Of a DNA stretch of 13,709 bases, positions 1-7,272 are shown piece by piece (positions within the stretch are counted from its first letter, which is position 1; the number at the start of each line of letters is the position of its first letter). A model generated the notes under the pieces. It saw only the letters and a program-made list of their open reading frames with translations, made no database searches and had not been told where the DNA came from. The DNA is from an uncultured Bacteroidota bacterium (lineage in GTDB: Bacteria; Bacteroidota; Bacteroidia; NS11-12g; UBA9320). Location: NCBI GenBank assembly GCA_913056425.1, contig CAJXLR010000020.1:1-13709 (forward strand). The letters run 5' to 3'. The position numbers and the translations under genes are program-made.

Positions 1-10
1 TTTCAATCGA

Positions 11-1126
11 CTAATTGAGGAAATCGTCTACTGGGTGGTAAGGCAAGTCAAACGCCTCTGCCACTCCTTCGTAAACAACTTTTCCGTCAATAACGTTCAG
101 TCCGAGTTTCAATTCGTTATTGTCTTTACATGCTTGCTTCCACCCTTTTTCCGCAAGTTGAATTGCGTATGGTAGCGTAGCATTAGTAAGAGCGATTGTG
201 GATGTGTAAGGAACTGCACCCGGCATGTTTGCCACACAATAGTGAACGATATCGTCTATGATAAAGGTAGGATCTTCGTGTGTTGTTGGTCGGCATGTCT
301 CAATACAACCACCTTGGTCAACAGCAACATCAACCAAAACAGTACCCGGCTGCATGTCTTTCAACATGTCACGGGTAATCAAGTTAGGAGCTTTCGCGCC
401 TGGGATCAAAACCGCTCCAACGATAAGGTCCATGTGCGGGATTAAATCGCGGATATTCATTTCACTCGAGTAACGAGTAACTACGTTAGCCGGCATTACG
501 TCATTCAAGTAACGAAGTCGCTGTAGGTTTACGTCAAGAATAGTTACTTGAGCGCCAAGTCCAGCAGCCATCTTAGCAGCTTGTGTTCCAACAACACCAC
601 CACCAATTACAAGTACTTTACCCGGAGGTACTCCAGGAACACCTCCTAGAAGGACACCTTTTCCTTTGATTGGCTTTTCAAGGTACTTTGCTCCTTGTTG
701 AATTGCCATTCTACCAGCAACCTCACTCATAGGAATAAGAAGAGGGAGGCTGCGGTCTGGTGATTCCACAGTTTCATATGCTAAACACGTAGCACCACTT
801 TCAATCATTGCATGAGTCAATGGCTCATAGCTTGCAAAGTGGAAGTATGTAAATACAAGTTGACCTTTCTTAATCAGTTTGTACTCAGGTTCGATAGGTT
901 CCTTTACTTTAATGATCATCTCAGCGATGTCGTACACCTCTTCAATGGTATCAAGAATTTTAGCTCCAGCATCCACGTACATCTGGTCTGGGAAACCACT
1001 GCCAAATCCACCGTCTTTTTGAACATAAACAGTGTGGCCTCGCTTAACAAGTTCGAGCGCTCCGCCCGGAGTTAAAGCAATTCGATTTTCGTTGTTTTTA
1101 ATCTCTTTTGGTACTCCAATAATCAT
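11..1126 (-). CDS. ald: Alanine dehydrogenase
   Basis: NAD-dependent alanine dehydrogenase, which interconverts L-alanine and pyruvate plus ammonia in the cytoplasm. The 371-aa product opens with MIIGVPKEIKNNENR, the usual start of this family. Counted from that methionine, the known catalytic residues fall at their canonical numbers: Lys75 in KVKEP, His96 in FTYFH, Asp198 at the end of the second Rossmann strand (TILDVN) and Asp270 in VAVDQGG. The NAD-binding glycine motif VIGGGVVG lies at about 173-180. A longer frame starting with TTG at 1150 is open, but it would put the start inside the -7 promoter element at 1148-1155, so the ATG at 1126 is preferred. The gene is transcribed alone towards the left edge and is divergent from purL. 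The family is near certain; the start is well supported. Confidence 0.97.
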   Translation of the reverse strand: MIIGVPKEIKNNENRIALTPGGALELVKRGHTVYVQKDGGFGSGFPDQMYVDAGAKILDTIEEVYDIAEMIIKVKEPIEPEYKLIKKGQLVFTYFHFASYEPLTHAMIESGATCLAYETVESPDRSLPLLIPMSEVAGRMAIQQGAKYLEKPIKGKGVLLGGVPGVPPGKVLVIGGGVVGTQAAKMAAGLGAQVTILDVNLQRLRYLNDVMPANVVTRYSSEMNIRDLIPHMDLIVGAVLIPGAKAPNLITRDMLKDMQPGTVLVDVAVDQGGCIETCRPTTHEDPTFIIDDIVHYCVANMPGAVPYTSTIALTNATLPYAIQLAEKGWKQACKDNNELKLGLNVIDGKVVYEGVAEAFDLPYHPVDDFLN

Positions 1127-1147
1127 TGCCTGAGTATTTAAGGACGG

Positions 1148-1155
1148 CAAAGATA
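1148..1155 (-). promoter_or_regulatory. -7 promoter element of ald
   Basis: Read on the minus strand, TATCTTTG matches the Bacteroidota -7 consensus TAnnTTTG exactly and ends 21 nt before the ald ATG. The expected transcript start is near 1143, giving a short leader without a Shine-Dalgarno sequence. I see no convincing -33 TTG at a spacing of 17-23. Confidence 0.5.
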
Positions 1156-1221
1156 GGGTTATGGTTAAATAACTTGGAATGATATGATTTCAAAAACAGT
1201 ATTTCGATAATTTGAGCGTCG

Positions 1222-1314
1222 GGTTGAGATATTACAGAGGTGTTTATGTGGTGTGGGTGTTGGCGAATATCGTGCAGGTGTCTCCATGGAGACACCTGCA
1301 CGCCTATCTCAACC
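1222..1314. repeat. Outer inverted repeat enclosing the 32-bp palindrome
   Basis: GGTTGAGATA at 1222-1231 is the exact reverse complement of TATCTCAACC at 1305-1314. The right arm starts two bases after the inner palindrome. The left arm is separated from it by 39 bases rich in GTG and TTG. If transcribed, the region could fold into a closing 10-bp stem with a very stable inner hairpin. Whether it is one element or two is inference. Confidence 0.6.
1271..1302. repeat. Perfect 32-bp palindrome
   Basis: The 16-base arm CGTGCAGGTGTCTCCA is followed with no spacer by its exact reverse complement, centred on CCATGG. No T-run follows on either strand, so it does not look like an intrinsic terminator. 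It lies 115 bp upstream of the ald -7 element and 218 bp upstream of that of purL. I see no second copy in this window. It could be an operator for a dimeric regulator, a cruciform-forming site or a dispersed intergenic repeat. Confidence 0.9.
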
Positions 1315-1520
1315 TCCAAAAGCGTAAAATTTTCCTCCTATCGACTTTTTTAAGGCGCTCCAATGGAAGTGAAACATTCTGGTCATCTAGCATGATTGCC
1401 ACTGAGCCCTGACTGATTTATTGAAGATTCAAAGCACTGACTTTCGACGTCTGTGGTTTGAAGTATTCTGGGTCTTTTCAAAATCAATCCACAACGTAGC
1501 TTCAATGCAATTGCAAGCGT

Positions 1521-1528
1521 TAAATTTG
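1521..1528 (+). promoter_or_regulatory. -7 promoter element of purL
   Basis: TAAATTTG matches TAnnTTTG and ends 20 nt before the purL ATG. No -33 TTG is evident at 17-23 bases. A 10-bp palindrome, TGCAATTGCA (1506-1515), ends 5 bases before the element, where a repressor could compete with RNA polymerase; that role is a guess. Confidence 0.5.
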
Positions 1529-1548
1529 CGGCATATTCAATACCAGTT

Positions 1549-3765
1549 ATGCAGGAAGTTACAGTAAAAACCGCCGAGGAACTTGGACTCTTACCTGAAG
1601 AGTTTGAACACATTAAACAAGTACTTGGAAGAACTCCGAACTTTACCGAATTGAGCGTGTACTCCGTAATGTGGAGTGAGCACTGCTCTTACAAGAATTC
1701 GATTGTTTGGTTGAAGAAACTTCCCAAGGAGGGGCCAATGATGCTTGCCGAGGCCGGTGAAGAAAATGCCGGACTGGTAGATATAGGAGGTGGATTAGCG
1801 TGTTGCTTCAAAATTGAAAGTCATAATCACCCTTCTGCCATTGAGCCTTATCAAGGGGCAGCGACGGGTGTTGGAGGTATTAATCGAGATATTTTCTCGA
1901 TGGGTGCACGGCCTATTGCACAGCTCAACTCTTTACGTTTTGGCAATATTGAAACTAACCGTACCAAATGGCTCACCAAAGGTGTAGTCAAGGGTATCGG
2001 CGACTACGGAAACTCATTTGGTATACCAACCGTTGGCGGAGAGGTTTATTACGACGATTGCTACGAGACAAATATTTTGGTTAATGCCATGAGTGTTGGA
2101 ATCGTTGAAGTAGGAAAGACGGTTAGTGCAGTCGCAGAAGGTGTAGGAAACCCAGTGTATATCTTTGGTTCCGCTACCGGAAAAGATGGTATTGCCGGAG
2201 CAGCTTTTGCTTCAAAAGATATTGGTGAGGATGCTATGGATGATTTGCCAGCTGTACAAGTAGGTGACCCTTTCTGGGAGAAGTTGATTCTCGAAGCCAC
2301 CATGGAAATTATTGCAACAGGAGCAGTTGTTGGACTGCAAGACATGGGTGCGGCTGGAATTACTTGTTCTACCTGTGAGATGAGTGCAAAATCCGGAACA
2401 GGGATGACCATCGATTTGGATAAAGTACCATTGCGCCAAGACGATATGAAGGATTGGGAGATCCTGTTGAGTGAGAGTCAAGAGCGTATGTTGGCGATTA
2501 TCGAAAAAGGACGCGAAAAAGAAATTGAAACGATACTCGATAAATGGGATCTCACCTTTGCTCAAATTGGTGAGGTGAACGAATCGGGGAGAATCAAATA
2601 TGTTAAGGATGGTGATGTAACCTGCGACGTTCCGGCTGAGAGCCTAGTGCTTGGCGGAGGTGCACCGGTTTATCACCGTGAGTGGGAAGAACCTGCGTAT
2701 CAGCAAGAAATCAATAAGTTTGATTTGGGTGATGTAAATGAGCCTTCCGATATGATTGGGGTGTCAAAGTTTATCACAGCGCTACCAAACATCGCGTCAA
2801 AACGCTGGGTTTATAAGCAATACGATTCAATGGTTGGTACAGTAAATCAGAGTACAAATCGACCAAGCGATGCGGCCATTGTTCAAATTAAAGGGACGGA
2901 CAGATCATTGGCACTAACCGTTGATTGTAATAGTAGATATGTGTACGCAGACCCTGAAGAAGGAACTGCCATTGCCGTGAGTGAAGCTGCGCGAAACATT
3001 GTTTGTAGTGGAGGAAAGCCTTCCGCGGTAACCAATTGTTTGAACTTTGGCAATCCATATGATAAAGGGGTGTATTGGCAGTTCAAAAACGCGATCATGG
3101 GCATGAAGAAGGCGTGTGAAAAATTTGGAACACCTGTTACAGGAGGTAATGTGAGTTTCTATAATCAAAGCTCTGATGGCACAGCGGTATATCCAACACC
3201 AACCATTGGAATGGTAGGATTGATTGAGAAACCTGAGCATATAACAACACTTGATTTCAAAAACGAAGGTGATCTTATCTATATGATTGGACGGGAAATG
3301 AGTGACCTCGGTTCGTCTCAATATCTAGCTAAGTATCACAAAGTACAGTTCTCAACGGCTCCTCATTTTAATCTAGACGAAGAGTACAACGTTCAAAGCG
3401 CGGTAACCAAGTCGATTGGAGCAGGAGTGGTAAACAGCTGTCACGATATTTCTGAAGGAGGATTGTTTATCAGTCTGCTTGAGTCATCTATGGCTAGTGG
3501 GTTCGGTGTGGATGTTCAAACCAACCGTGAGATCAGAACGGATGCTTACTTGTTTGGGGAGAGCCAAAGCCGCGTTGTGGTTACCATTTCCAGAGACCAG
3601 AAAGAGGCACTTGAGACTATTCTCAATAGCGAAGGAGTCCACTTTAAAAAGTTGGGAGCTGTTAGTGGAAATAGAATCTGTATCAACGATGTTGACTATG
3701 GAAGCATCGAAGAGTACCGAGAAATTTACGATACGGCTATTGAAAAAAGTCTAGGAGTTGCATAG
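1549..3765 (+). CDS. purL: Phosphoribosylformylglycinamidine synthase subunit PurL (small form)
   Basis: Synthetase subunit of FGAM synthase, the fourth step of de novo purine synthesis. It converts FGAR to FGAM using ATP and ammonia supplied by the PurQ glutaminase. The 738-aa length fits the small PurL form, which needs separate PurS and PurQ, not the large fused form of about 1200-1300 aa. Visible signatures are the active-site His45 in MWSEHCSYKNS and the segment ESHNHPSAIEP with YQGAATGVGG at about 90-110. Two AIRS-like halves follow, the second rich in glycine motifs such as NCLNFGNP and TGGNVSFYNQ. There is no glutaminase domain at the C-terminus. purS and purQ are not in the window. 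It is the first gene of an operon with the next two. Confidence 0.97.
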   Translation: MQEVTVKTAEELGLLPEEFEHIKQVLGRTPNFTELSVYSVMWSEHCSYKNSIVWLKKLPKEGPMMLAEAGEENAGLVDIGGGLACCFKIESHNHPSAIEPYQGAATGVGGINRDIFSMGARPIAQLNSLRFGNIETNRTKWLTKGVVKGIGDYGNSFGIPTVGGEVYYDDCYETNILVNAMSVGIVEVGKTVSAVAEGVGNPVYIFGSATGKDGIAGAAFASKDIGEDAMDDLPAVQVGDPFWEKLILEATMEIIATGAVVGLQDMGAAGITCSTCEMSAKSGTGMTIDLDKVPLRQDDMKDWEILLSESQERMLAIIEKGREKEIETILDKWDLTFAQIGEVNESGRIKYVKDGDVTCDVPAESLVLGGGAPVYHREWEEPAYQQEINKFDLGDVNEPSDMIGVSKFITALPNIASKRWVYKQYDSMVGTVNQSTNRPSDAAIVQIKGTDRSLALTVDCNSRYVYADPEEGTAIAVSEAARNIVCSGGKPSAVTNCLNFGNPYDKGVYWQFKNAIMGMKKACEKFGTPVTGGNVSFYNQSSDGTAVYPTPTIGMVGLIEKPEHITTLDFKNEGDLIYMIGREMSDLGSSQYLAKYHKVQFSTAPHFNLDEEYNVQSAVTKSIGAGVVNSCHDISEGGLFISLLESSMASGFGVDVQTNREIRTDAYLFGESQSRVVVTISRDQKEALETILNSEGVHFKKLGAVSGNRICINDVDYGSIEEYREIYDTAIEKSLGVA

Positions 3766-3778
3766 CTTTGGGCTATGC
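3760..3778 (+). promoter_or_regulatory. Hairpin holding the purL stop and the next start codon
   Basis: GCATAGC (3760-3766) and GCTATGC (3772-3778) are perfect reverse complements around the loop TTTGG. The left arm contains the purL stop TAG (3763-3765) and the right arm the ATG (3775-3777) of the next gene. Ribosomes ending purL would open the stem, which suggests translational coupling. The pairing is visible; the role is inferred. Confidence 0.5.
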
Positions 3779-4230
3779 CACTAGAATACAGCCAAACGAT
3801 AGAAATCAGTAAGCCTCTTGCAGAAGTCATTGAGGCATACGATTCGACAGAAAACTTGAAGTACTGGCAACCTGGGTTGCAAGAATTTACCCCGATTAGC
3901 GGAGAGCCGGGCAAAACCGGTTCTAAGTCTAAGATGGTATTCCTCAACGGTAAACGCACCATTGAAATGGTTGAAACCATTACTAAAAATGAGCTACCGC
4001 GTTCTCTGGCTTGTACTTACGAAGCAAAAGGCGTTTTCAACGAAATGGAGAACTCATTTCGAGAAGAGTCGGGTAAAACATTTCTCACTTCGCATAATGT
4101 CTTCCACTTTAAAGGCTTTATGAAACTATTGGGAGTGTTGATGCCCGGAGCCTTCAAAAAGCAGAGTATGGAGTACATGAACAACTTCAAAGCGTTTGTG
4201 GAAGACGGAAAGTCTGTATTGAATGAATAG
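3775..4230 (+). CDS. SRPBCC-fold (polyketide cyclase/START-like) protein
   Basis: A 151-aa cytoplasmic protein with the pattern of the SRPBCC helix-grip fold. It opens with a first strand (EYSQTIEISKP), then a helix with the family-typical Asp and Trp positions (AEVIEAYDSTENLKYWQPGL). A series of amphipathic strands follows at about 40-110, and a long C-terminal helix at about 125-147. Members bind hydrophobic ligands, but ligand and reaction cannot be read from the sequence. It starts 9 nt after purL within a hairpin shared with the purL stop, so its translation is probably coupled to purL. There is no signal peptide. Family assignment is good; no specific role in purine synthesis is known to me. 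Confidence 0.75.
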   Translation: MPLEYSQTIEISKPLAEVIEAYDSTENLKYWQPGLQEFTPISGEPGKTGSKSKMVFLNGKRTIEMVETITKNELPRSLACTYEAKGVFNEMENSFREESGKTFLTSHNVFHFKGFMKLLGVLMPGAFKKQSMEYMNNFKAFVEDGKSVLNE

Positions 4231-4708
4231 ACCAGATTCAGCGGCGGATATAATCTATGGTGAAAGCTTTCACGATGGTGATATCGTTGTGGCGCTTACA
4301 TCTCTCAAAAATTTATGTTCAGAACGAGCGGAAATCCACAGTGGAAAGTCGTTCATGTATCTTTACGTTGAAACACTTGTTCTGCTGGAGAGTTATGCTA
4401 CACAAAAGCCAAGCAGATATTTCAGAGAAAAGTTGGTGGAAATGCCACATATCTCTGAAGGCGAGATTAACAACTTAGTGTATAGTCGAAATAGAAGCAG
4501 ATCTACACACTATCCGTCAAGTAGCGGGTCGTTATTTATTGTTCTTCTTGCATTGTTGCGCTTAATCGGATTGGCGAAAAAGGAGCTGGAGTATAACCTT
4601 CAAGACAAGTTCGAGTCCATTTGTCGGATCTCAGATAACTTAGTTTATGTTCTCAAGCACCCTGGTTTTGAGCAGCTGTACTATGAAAAGAAGGATAGTA
4701 AACATTAA
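4223..4708 (+). CDS. Hypothetical protein, mostly helical, with an R-x4-H motif
   Basis: I do not recognise this 161-aa protein. Its ATG overlaps the end of the SRPBCC gene by 8 bp, and that tight coupling is the main argument that it is real. The sequence is largely helical. A hydrophobic stretch at about 103-117 (SLFIVLLALLRLIG) could be a buried helix or a short membrane segment. Just before it, RNRSRSTH (89-96) contains R91-x4-H96 with a neighbouring Asn. That resembles the R-x4-6-H signature of HEPN helical-bundle proteins, but the resemblance is short and could be chance. The C-terminus is basic (YEKKDSKH). No signal peptide is visible. It is the last gene of the purL operon; its stop lies 11 bases before the terminator region. 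Confidence 0.7.
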   Translation: MNRPDSAADIIYGESFHDGDIVVALTSLKNLCSERAEIHSGKSFMYLYVETLVLLESYATQKPSRYFREKLVEMPHISEGEINNLVYSRNRSRSTHYPSSSGSLFIVLLALLRLIGLAKKELEYNLQDKFESICRISDNLVYVLKHPGFEQLYYEKKDSKH

Positions 4709-4719
4709 ATCGAATCCAT

Positions 4720-4751
4720 AAAAAAAAAGCCCCATCGTTAGATGAGGCTTT
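4720..4751 (-). terminator. Intrinsic terminator of tonB, possibly bidirectional
   Basis: On the minus strand, AAAGCCTCATC (4751-4741), loop TAAC, then GATGGGGCTTT (4736-4726) form an 11-bp stem with one G-U pair. An uninterrupted T-run ends at 4720. It lies 21 bases past the tonB stop. For the plus-strand purL operon the same stem has a mismatch and a poor T-run, so it would work less well in that direction. Confidence 0.85.
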
Positions 4752-4772
4752 AGTGGTCTATATTATTTTGAT

Positions 4773-5459
4773 TTAGTTGAAATTCAAACGAATTGGTTTT
4801 GTGAAGGCCATACGAGCTGGCTTGTCTCGCTGAAGTGCAGGTTTCCAACGTGGCATCTTCTTGATTACTGCAATCGCAGCTTCCTCAACTCCGTATCCAA
4901 TCTTACGTTTTGAAGCAATCTGGATGTTTGATAAGCTTCCGTTTTTTTCTACGGTAAAGGTTACAAGCACTGTTCCACTCTCAGCCTCTTCATATGCAAT
5001 CTCAGGAATGTCCATGTTGTCGCGAATGAACTGGTCCATTGCTTCTTCGCCACCAGGGAATGCCGCTTTTTCTTGAACCTGGAACCATTTAAATACTTCA
5101 TCTGTTTCTTCCGGGCCATCATCAAAGGCGTCTAGCTCACCAAACGCTTCATCGTCGCTAGTTTCGATATCAATATCAATGGTCTCTTCTACCTTAACAT
5201 CATCCTCTACCACTTCAATGATAGGATCTTGAGGTTGCTCTTCCGGTGGAGGAGGTGGCTCTTCTTCCTGTTGCTGTGTTTGTTCAACCTCTACCATGTC
5301 CTCATCGTAGACCATGTTGAGATCTTCAACTTCAATTTTGTCGTACTTCTTGTACTCCATCAGTGCATAAACTGATCCGAGAGAAATACACAAACCAATT
5401 AAGAAAAACAGTAGACGTTTAGTCTTGATGTCTTTGCTTTCGTACTTTTTAACTTCCAT
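4773..5459 (-). CDS. TonB-type energy transducer
   Basis: A 228-aa inner-membrane-anchored protein of the TonB family, which passes proton-motive energy to outer-membrane TonB-dependent transporters. It has a short basic N-terminus, one membrane segment at about 15-33 and a periplasmic linker with PPPPPEEQPQ at about 68-77. The linker continues with strongly acidic sequence to about 122. The TonB C-terminal domain runs from about 130 to 228, starting near AAFPGGEEAM and closing with MPRWKPALQRDKPARM and KPIRLNF, a pattern typical of Bacteroidota members. The linker is unusually acidic compared with the Pro/Lys type. No exbB or exbD is present nearby. It has its own -7 element and terminator. 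Which receptors it serves cannot be told, and Bacteroidota usually carry several paralogues. Confidence 0.92.
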   Translation of the reverse strand: MEVKKYESKDIKTKRLLFFLIGLCISLGSVYALMEYKKYDKIEVEDLNMVYDEDMVEVEQTQQQEEEPPPPPEEQPQDPIIEVVEDDVKVEETIDIDIETSDDEAFGELDAFDDGPEETDEVFKWFQVQEKAAFPGGEEAMDQFIRDNMDIPEIAYEEAESGTVLVTFTVEKNGSLSNIQIASKRKIGYGVEEAAIAVIKKMPRWKPALQRDKPARMAFTKPIRLNFN

Positions 5460-5479
5460 GTTGATTCAAGTTAAGTGTT

Positions 5480-5487
5480 CAAATTTA
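5480..5487 (-). promoter_or_regulatory. -7 promoter element of the tonB-type gene
   Basis: On the minus strand TAAATTTG matches TAnnTTTG and ends 20 nt before the ATG, the same distance as at purL. The nearest upstream TTG is about 28 bases away, too far for a standard -33 box. Confidence 0.5.
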
Positions 5488-5553
5488 TGAATTATCACTT
5501 ATATAATATGGTATCCAACTAAATGGTAAACGAAGAATAAGATAAAGTTGATA

Positions 5554-5922
5554 TTAGGCTCTTTTAAACTTTAGGAACAAACCAAAGAGTATTGCACCTA
5601 GTGTCGCTCCTGTTGTATTCGCCAGCATATCAAGGACTTCAAAGTGTCGGTTAAACATTGGAAGTGCTTGAAAAAACTCCATCATTGTACCATAACCTGC
5701 GGCTATGAGTGCTGAAGCAGTTAATAAACGGGCGGTTTTGTTTGAGGAACGGAAGACTTTATAACCTTCATAACTCAATATTGCGGCAAAAACCGCATAA
5801 GCAACGAAGTGACCAATCTTATCGCTGGCCTTAACATCTAACTTTGGAATATTGGAAATCGACATCAAACTCACAATCGCCAACCCAATTGCGGCCAGAA
5901 TGGAGAGTTTGAATCGTTTCAA
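5554..5922 (-). CDS. VanZ family membrane protein
   Basis: A 122-aa integral membrane protein. Likely membrane helices lie at about 5-22, 40-57, 67-86 and 98-117, and the VanZ-like signature KIGHFVAYAVFAAIL falls at about 36-50. The family is named after the teicoplanin-resistance protein VanZ, but the small stand-alone members have no agreed function. The start is TTG, directly after and in the same frame as the gcvH stop, so no earlier start is possible. The first ATG (residue 20) would remove the first helix. As I recall, gcvH, a VanZ-family gene and a TonB-type gene often lie in this order in Flavobacteriia. It is the last gene of the fbaB operon. Confidence 0.88.
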   Translation of the reverse strand: MKRFKLSILAAIGLAIVSLMSISNIPKLDVKASDKIGHFVAYAVFAAILSYEGYKVFRSSNKTARLLTASALIAAGYGTMMEFFQALPMFNRHFEVLDMLANTTGATLGAILFGLFLKFKRA

Positions 5923-6303
5923 TTACTGGCCGATAGAGGCTTTGTAAGCGTCTGCATCCATCAACTCATCGATAGCTGATGTGTCTGCCACTTTAACCTT
6001 GATCATCCATCCAGCGCCATAAGGGTCGTTGTTTACATTTTCAGGTGCATCTTCCAAATCACCATTTACTTCAACAACTTCACCTGAAACAGGCATGTAC
6101 AGGTCAGAAACTGTTTTTACTGCCTCTACGGTACCAAATGTTTCTTCGGAGTCAAGCGTTTCGCCTTCGGTTTCAATCTCAACGAAAACTACATCGCCAA
6201 GCTCGCTTTGAGCAAAGTCAGTAATTCCGATTGTTGCAACGTCACCTTCGAGTTTCACCCACTCGTGATCCTTTGTGTATTTTAAGTCTGCTGGAAAATT
6301 CAT
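5923..6303 (-). CDS. gcvH: Glycine cleavage system H protein
   Basis: The 126-aa lipoyl carrier of the glycine cleavage complex. It shuttles the aminomethyl group between the P, T and L proteins and feeds one-carbon units into tetrahydrofolate. The N-terminus (YTKDHEWVKLEGD) is typical. The lipoylated lysine is Lys63 in GTVEAVKTVSDLYMP, followed by the conserved stretch PENVNNDPYGAGWMIKVK. Length and motifs are complete. gcvP, gcvT and lpd are not in the window. It lies 61 nt after accD, a gap in which I see no clear -7 element, so it is probably transcribed from the fbaB promoter. Confidence 0.98.
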   Translation of the reverse strand: MNFPADLKYTKDHEWVKLEGDVATIGITDFAQSELGDVVFVEIETEGETLDSEETFGTVEAVKTVSDLYMPVSGEVVEVNGDLEDAPENVNNDPYGAGWMIKVKVADTSAIDELMDADAYKASIGQ

Positions 6304-6364
6304 AAATCGTATTTTGTGCGAATTAATAGATTTCTGTCTGAATCTGTTTGTGGTTTTCTAAATT

Positions 6365-7252
6365 TTATGCGCTGGCTTTTGCCGTTTCTGTTTTCGTTCG
6401 CGGCTTTTTATCGCAGATTACACTCAACAGCTTAGATAATTCATCTTTCGCCGAGTCTCGTTCTACGATGAAATCAACAAATCCTTTTTCCTGAAGGAAT
6501 TCACTTCGTTGAAAGCCTTTCGGCAGATCCTTTCCAATGGTTTCTTTTATCACTCGAGGTCCTGCGAATCCAATCAACGCATTCGGTTCTGCAACGTTGA
6601 AATCACCCAACATGGCAAACGAGGCAGTTACACCGCCTGTTGTTGGATCGGTGAGGTACGATATGAATGGAATCCCTTCTTTGTCTAGCAGTGCCAACTT
6701 TGCACTAGTTTTCGCCATTTGCATCAAGCTAAATGCGGCTTCCATCATTCGAGCACCACCACTTTTCGAGATAATAATCAACGGTTGTTTGTGTTCACGG
6801 GAATAATCGATTGCACGTGCAATCTTTTCACCAACAACAGACCCCATTGAACCTCCAATAAAGCTAAAGTCCATACAGGAAATGGTGACTTTCATTCCGT
6901 TCATTTTTCCAGTCGCACTTCGAACAGCATCGTGAAGATGTGTCTTTTTTTGTGCTGCCTCGATACGAGAAGGGTAGTCCTTCTTGTCAACAAACTTTAG
7001 TGGATCTCCTGATATAATGCCTTGGTCAAGCTCCGTGAATTTCTCGTTGTCAAAGAAGATTTGAAAATATTCCTCTGATCCGATACGCGCATGGTGTCTG
7101 CACTCGGTACAAATCCACATGGCGTTTGCAAAATCTTTCGAAGCATGAGGAACCCCGCACTCAGGACATTTCACCCACAACCCATCGGGAGTCGGCTTCT
7201 TGTCCTGCGTTTTCGTTAATATCCCATCTTTAACACGCTTGAACCAGCTCAT
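6365..7252 (-). CDS. accD: Acetyl-CoA carboxylase carboxyltransferase subunit beta
   Basis: The 295-aa beta subunit of the carboxyltransferase half of acetyl-CoA carboxylase, which makes malonyl-CoA in the first committed step of fatty-acid synthesis, together with AccA. The N-terminal zinc ribbon has the four ligands Cys29, Cys32, Cys48 and Cys51. The crotonase-like core shows SKSGGARMMEAAFSLMQ, YLTDPTTGGVTASFAMLGD and AEPNALIGFAGPRVI, all family hallmarks. The C-terminus is short and basic (KKPRTKTETAKASA). It starts 20 nt after fbaB in an A/T-rich gap without a Shine-Dalgarno sequence. accA, accB and accC are not in this window. Confidence 0.98.
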   Translation of the reverse strand: MSWFKRVKDGILTKTQDKKPTPDGLWVKCPECGVPHASKDFANAMWICTECRHHARIGSEEYFQIFFDNEKFTELDQGIISGDPLKFVDKKDYPSRIEAAQKKTHLHDAVRSATGKMNGMKVTISCMDFSFIGGSMGSVVGEKIARAIDYSREHKQPLIIISKSGGARMMEAAFSLMQMAKTSAKLALLDKEGIPFISYLTDPTTGGVTASFAMLGDFNVAEPNALIGFAGPRVIKETIGKDLPKGFQRSEFLQEKGFVDFIVERDSAKDELSKLLSVICDKKPRTKTETAKASA

Positions 7253-7272
7253 ATTTCTGTTTTTAGTTAATA

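Larger units (their letters stand above)
1127..1548. other. Divergent intergenic region between ald and purL
   Basis: This 422-bp stretch has no gene I can support. It holds the ald -7 element at 1148-1155, a nested inverted-repeat structure at 1222-1314 and the purL -7 element at 1521-1528. Between 1315 and 1500 I see nothing beyond ordinary A/T-rich sequence. Short open frames crossing it on both strands have no recognisable protein character. It is by far the longest gap in an otherwise tightly packed window. Confidence 0.7.

Noticed and set aside
1127..1150. Longer ald starting with TTG at 1150
   Set aside because: It would begin inside the -7 element and shift the canonical catalytic residue numbers (Lys75, His96) by eight.
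1271..1302. Palindrome as an intrinsic terminator
   Set aside because: No T-run follows on either strand, there is no loop, and it lies upstream of both flanking genes, not behind one.
1098..1412. Open frames on both strands crossing the palindrome, both containing the peptide QVSPWRHLH
   Set aside because: The shared peptide is a direct result of the palindrome being read on both strands. Neither frame has a promoter-linked start or any family resemblance.
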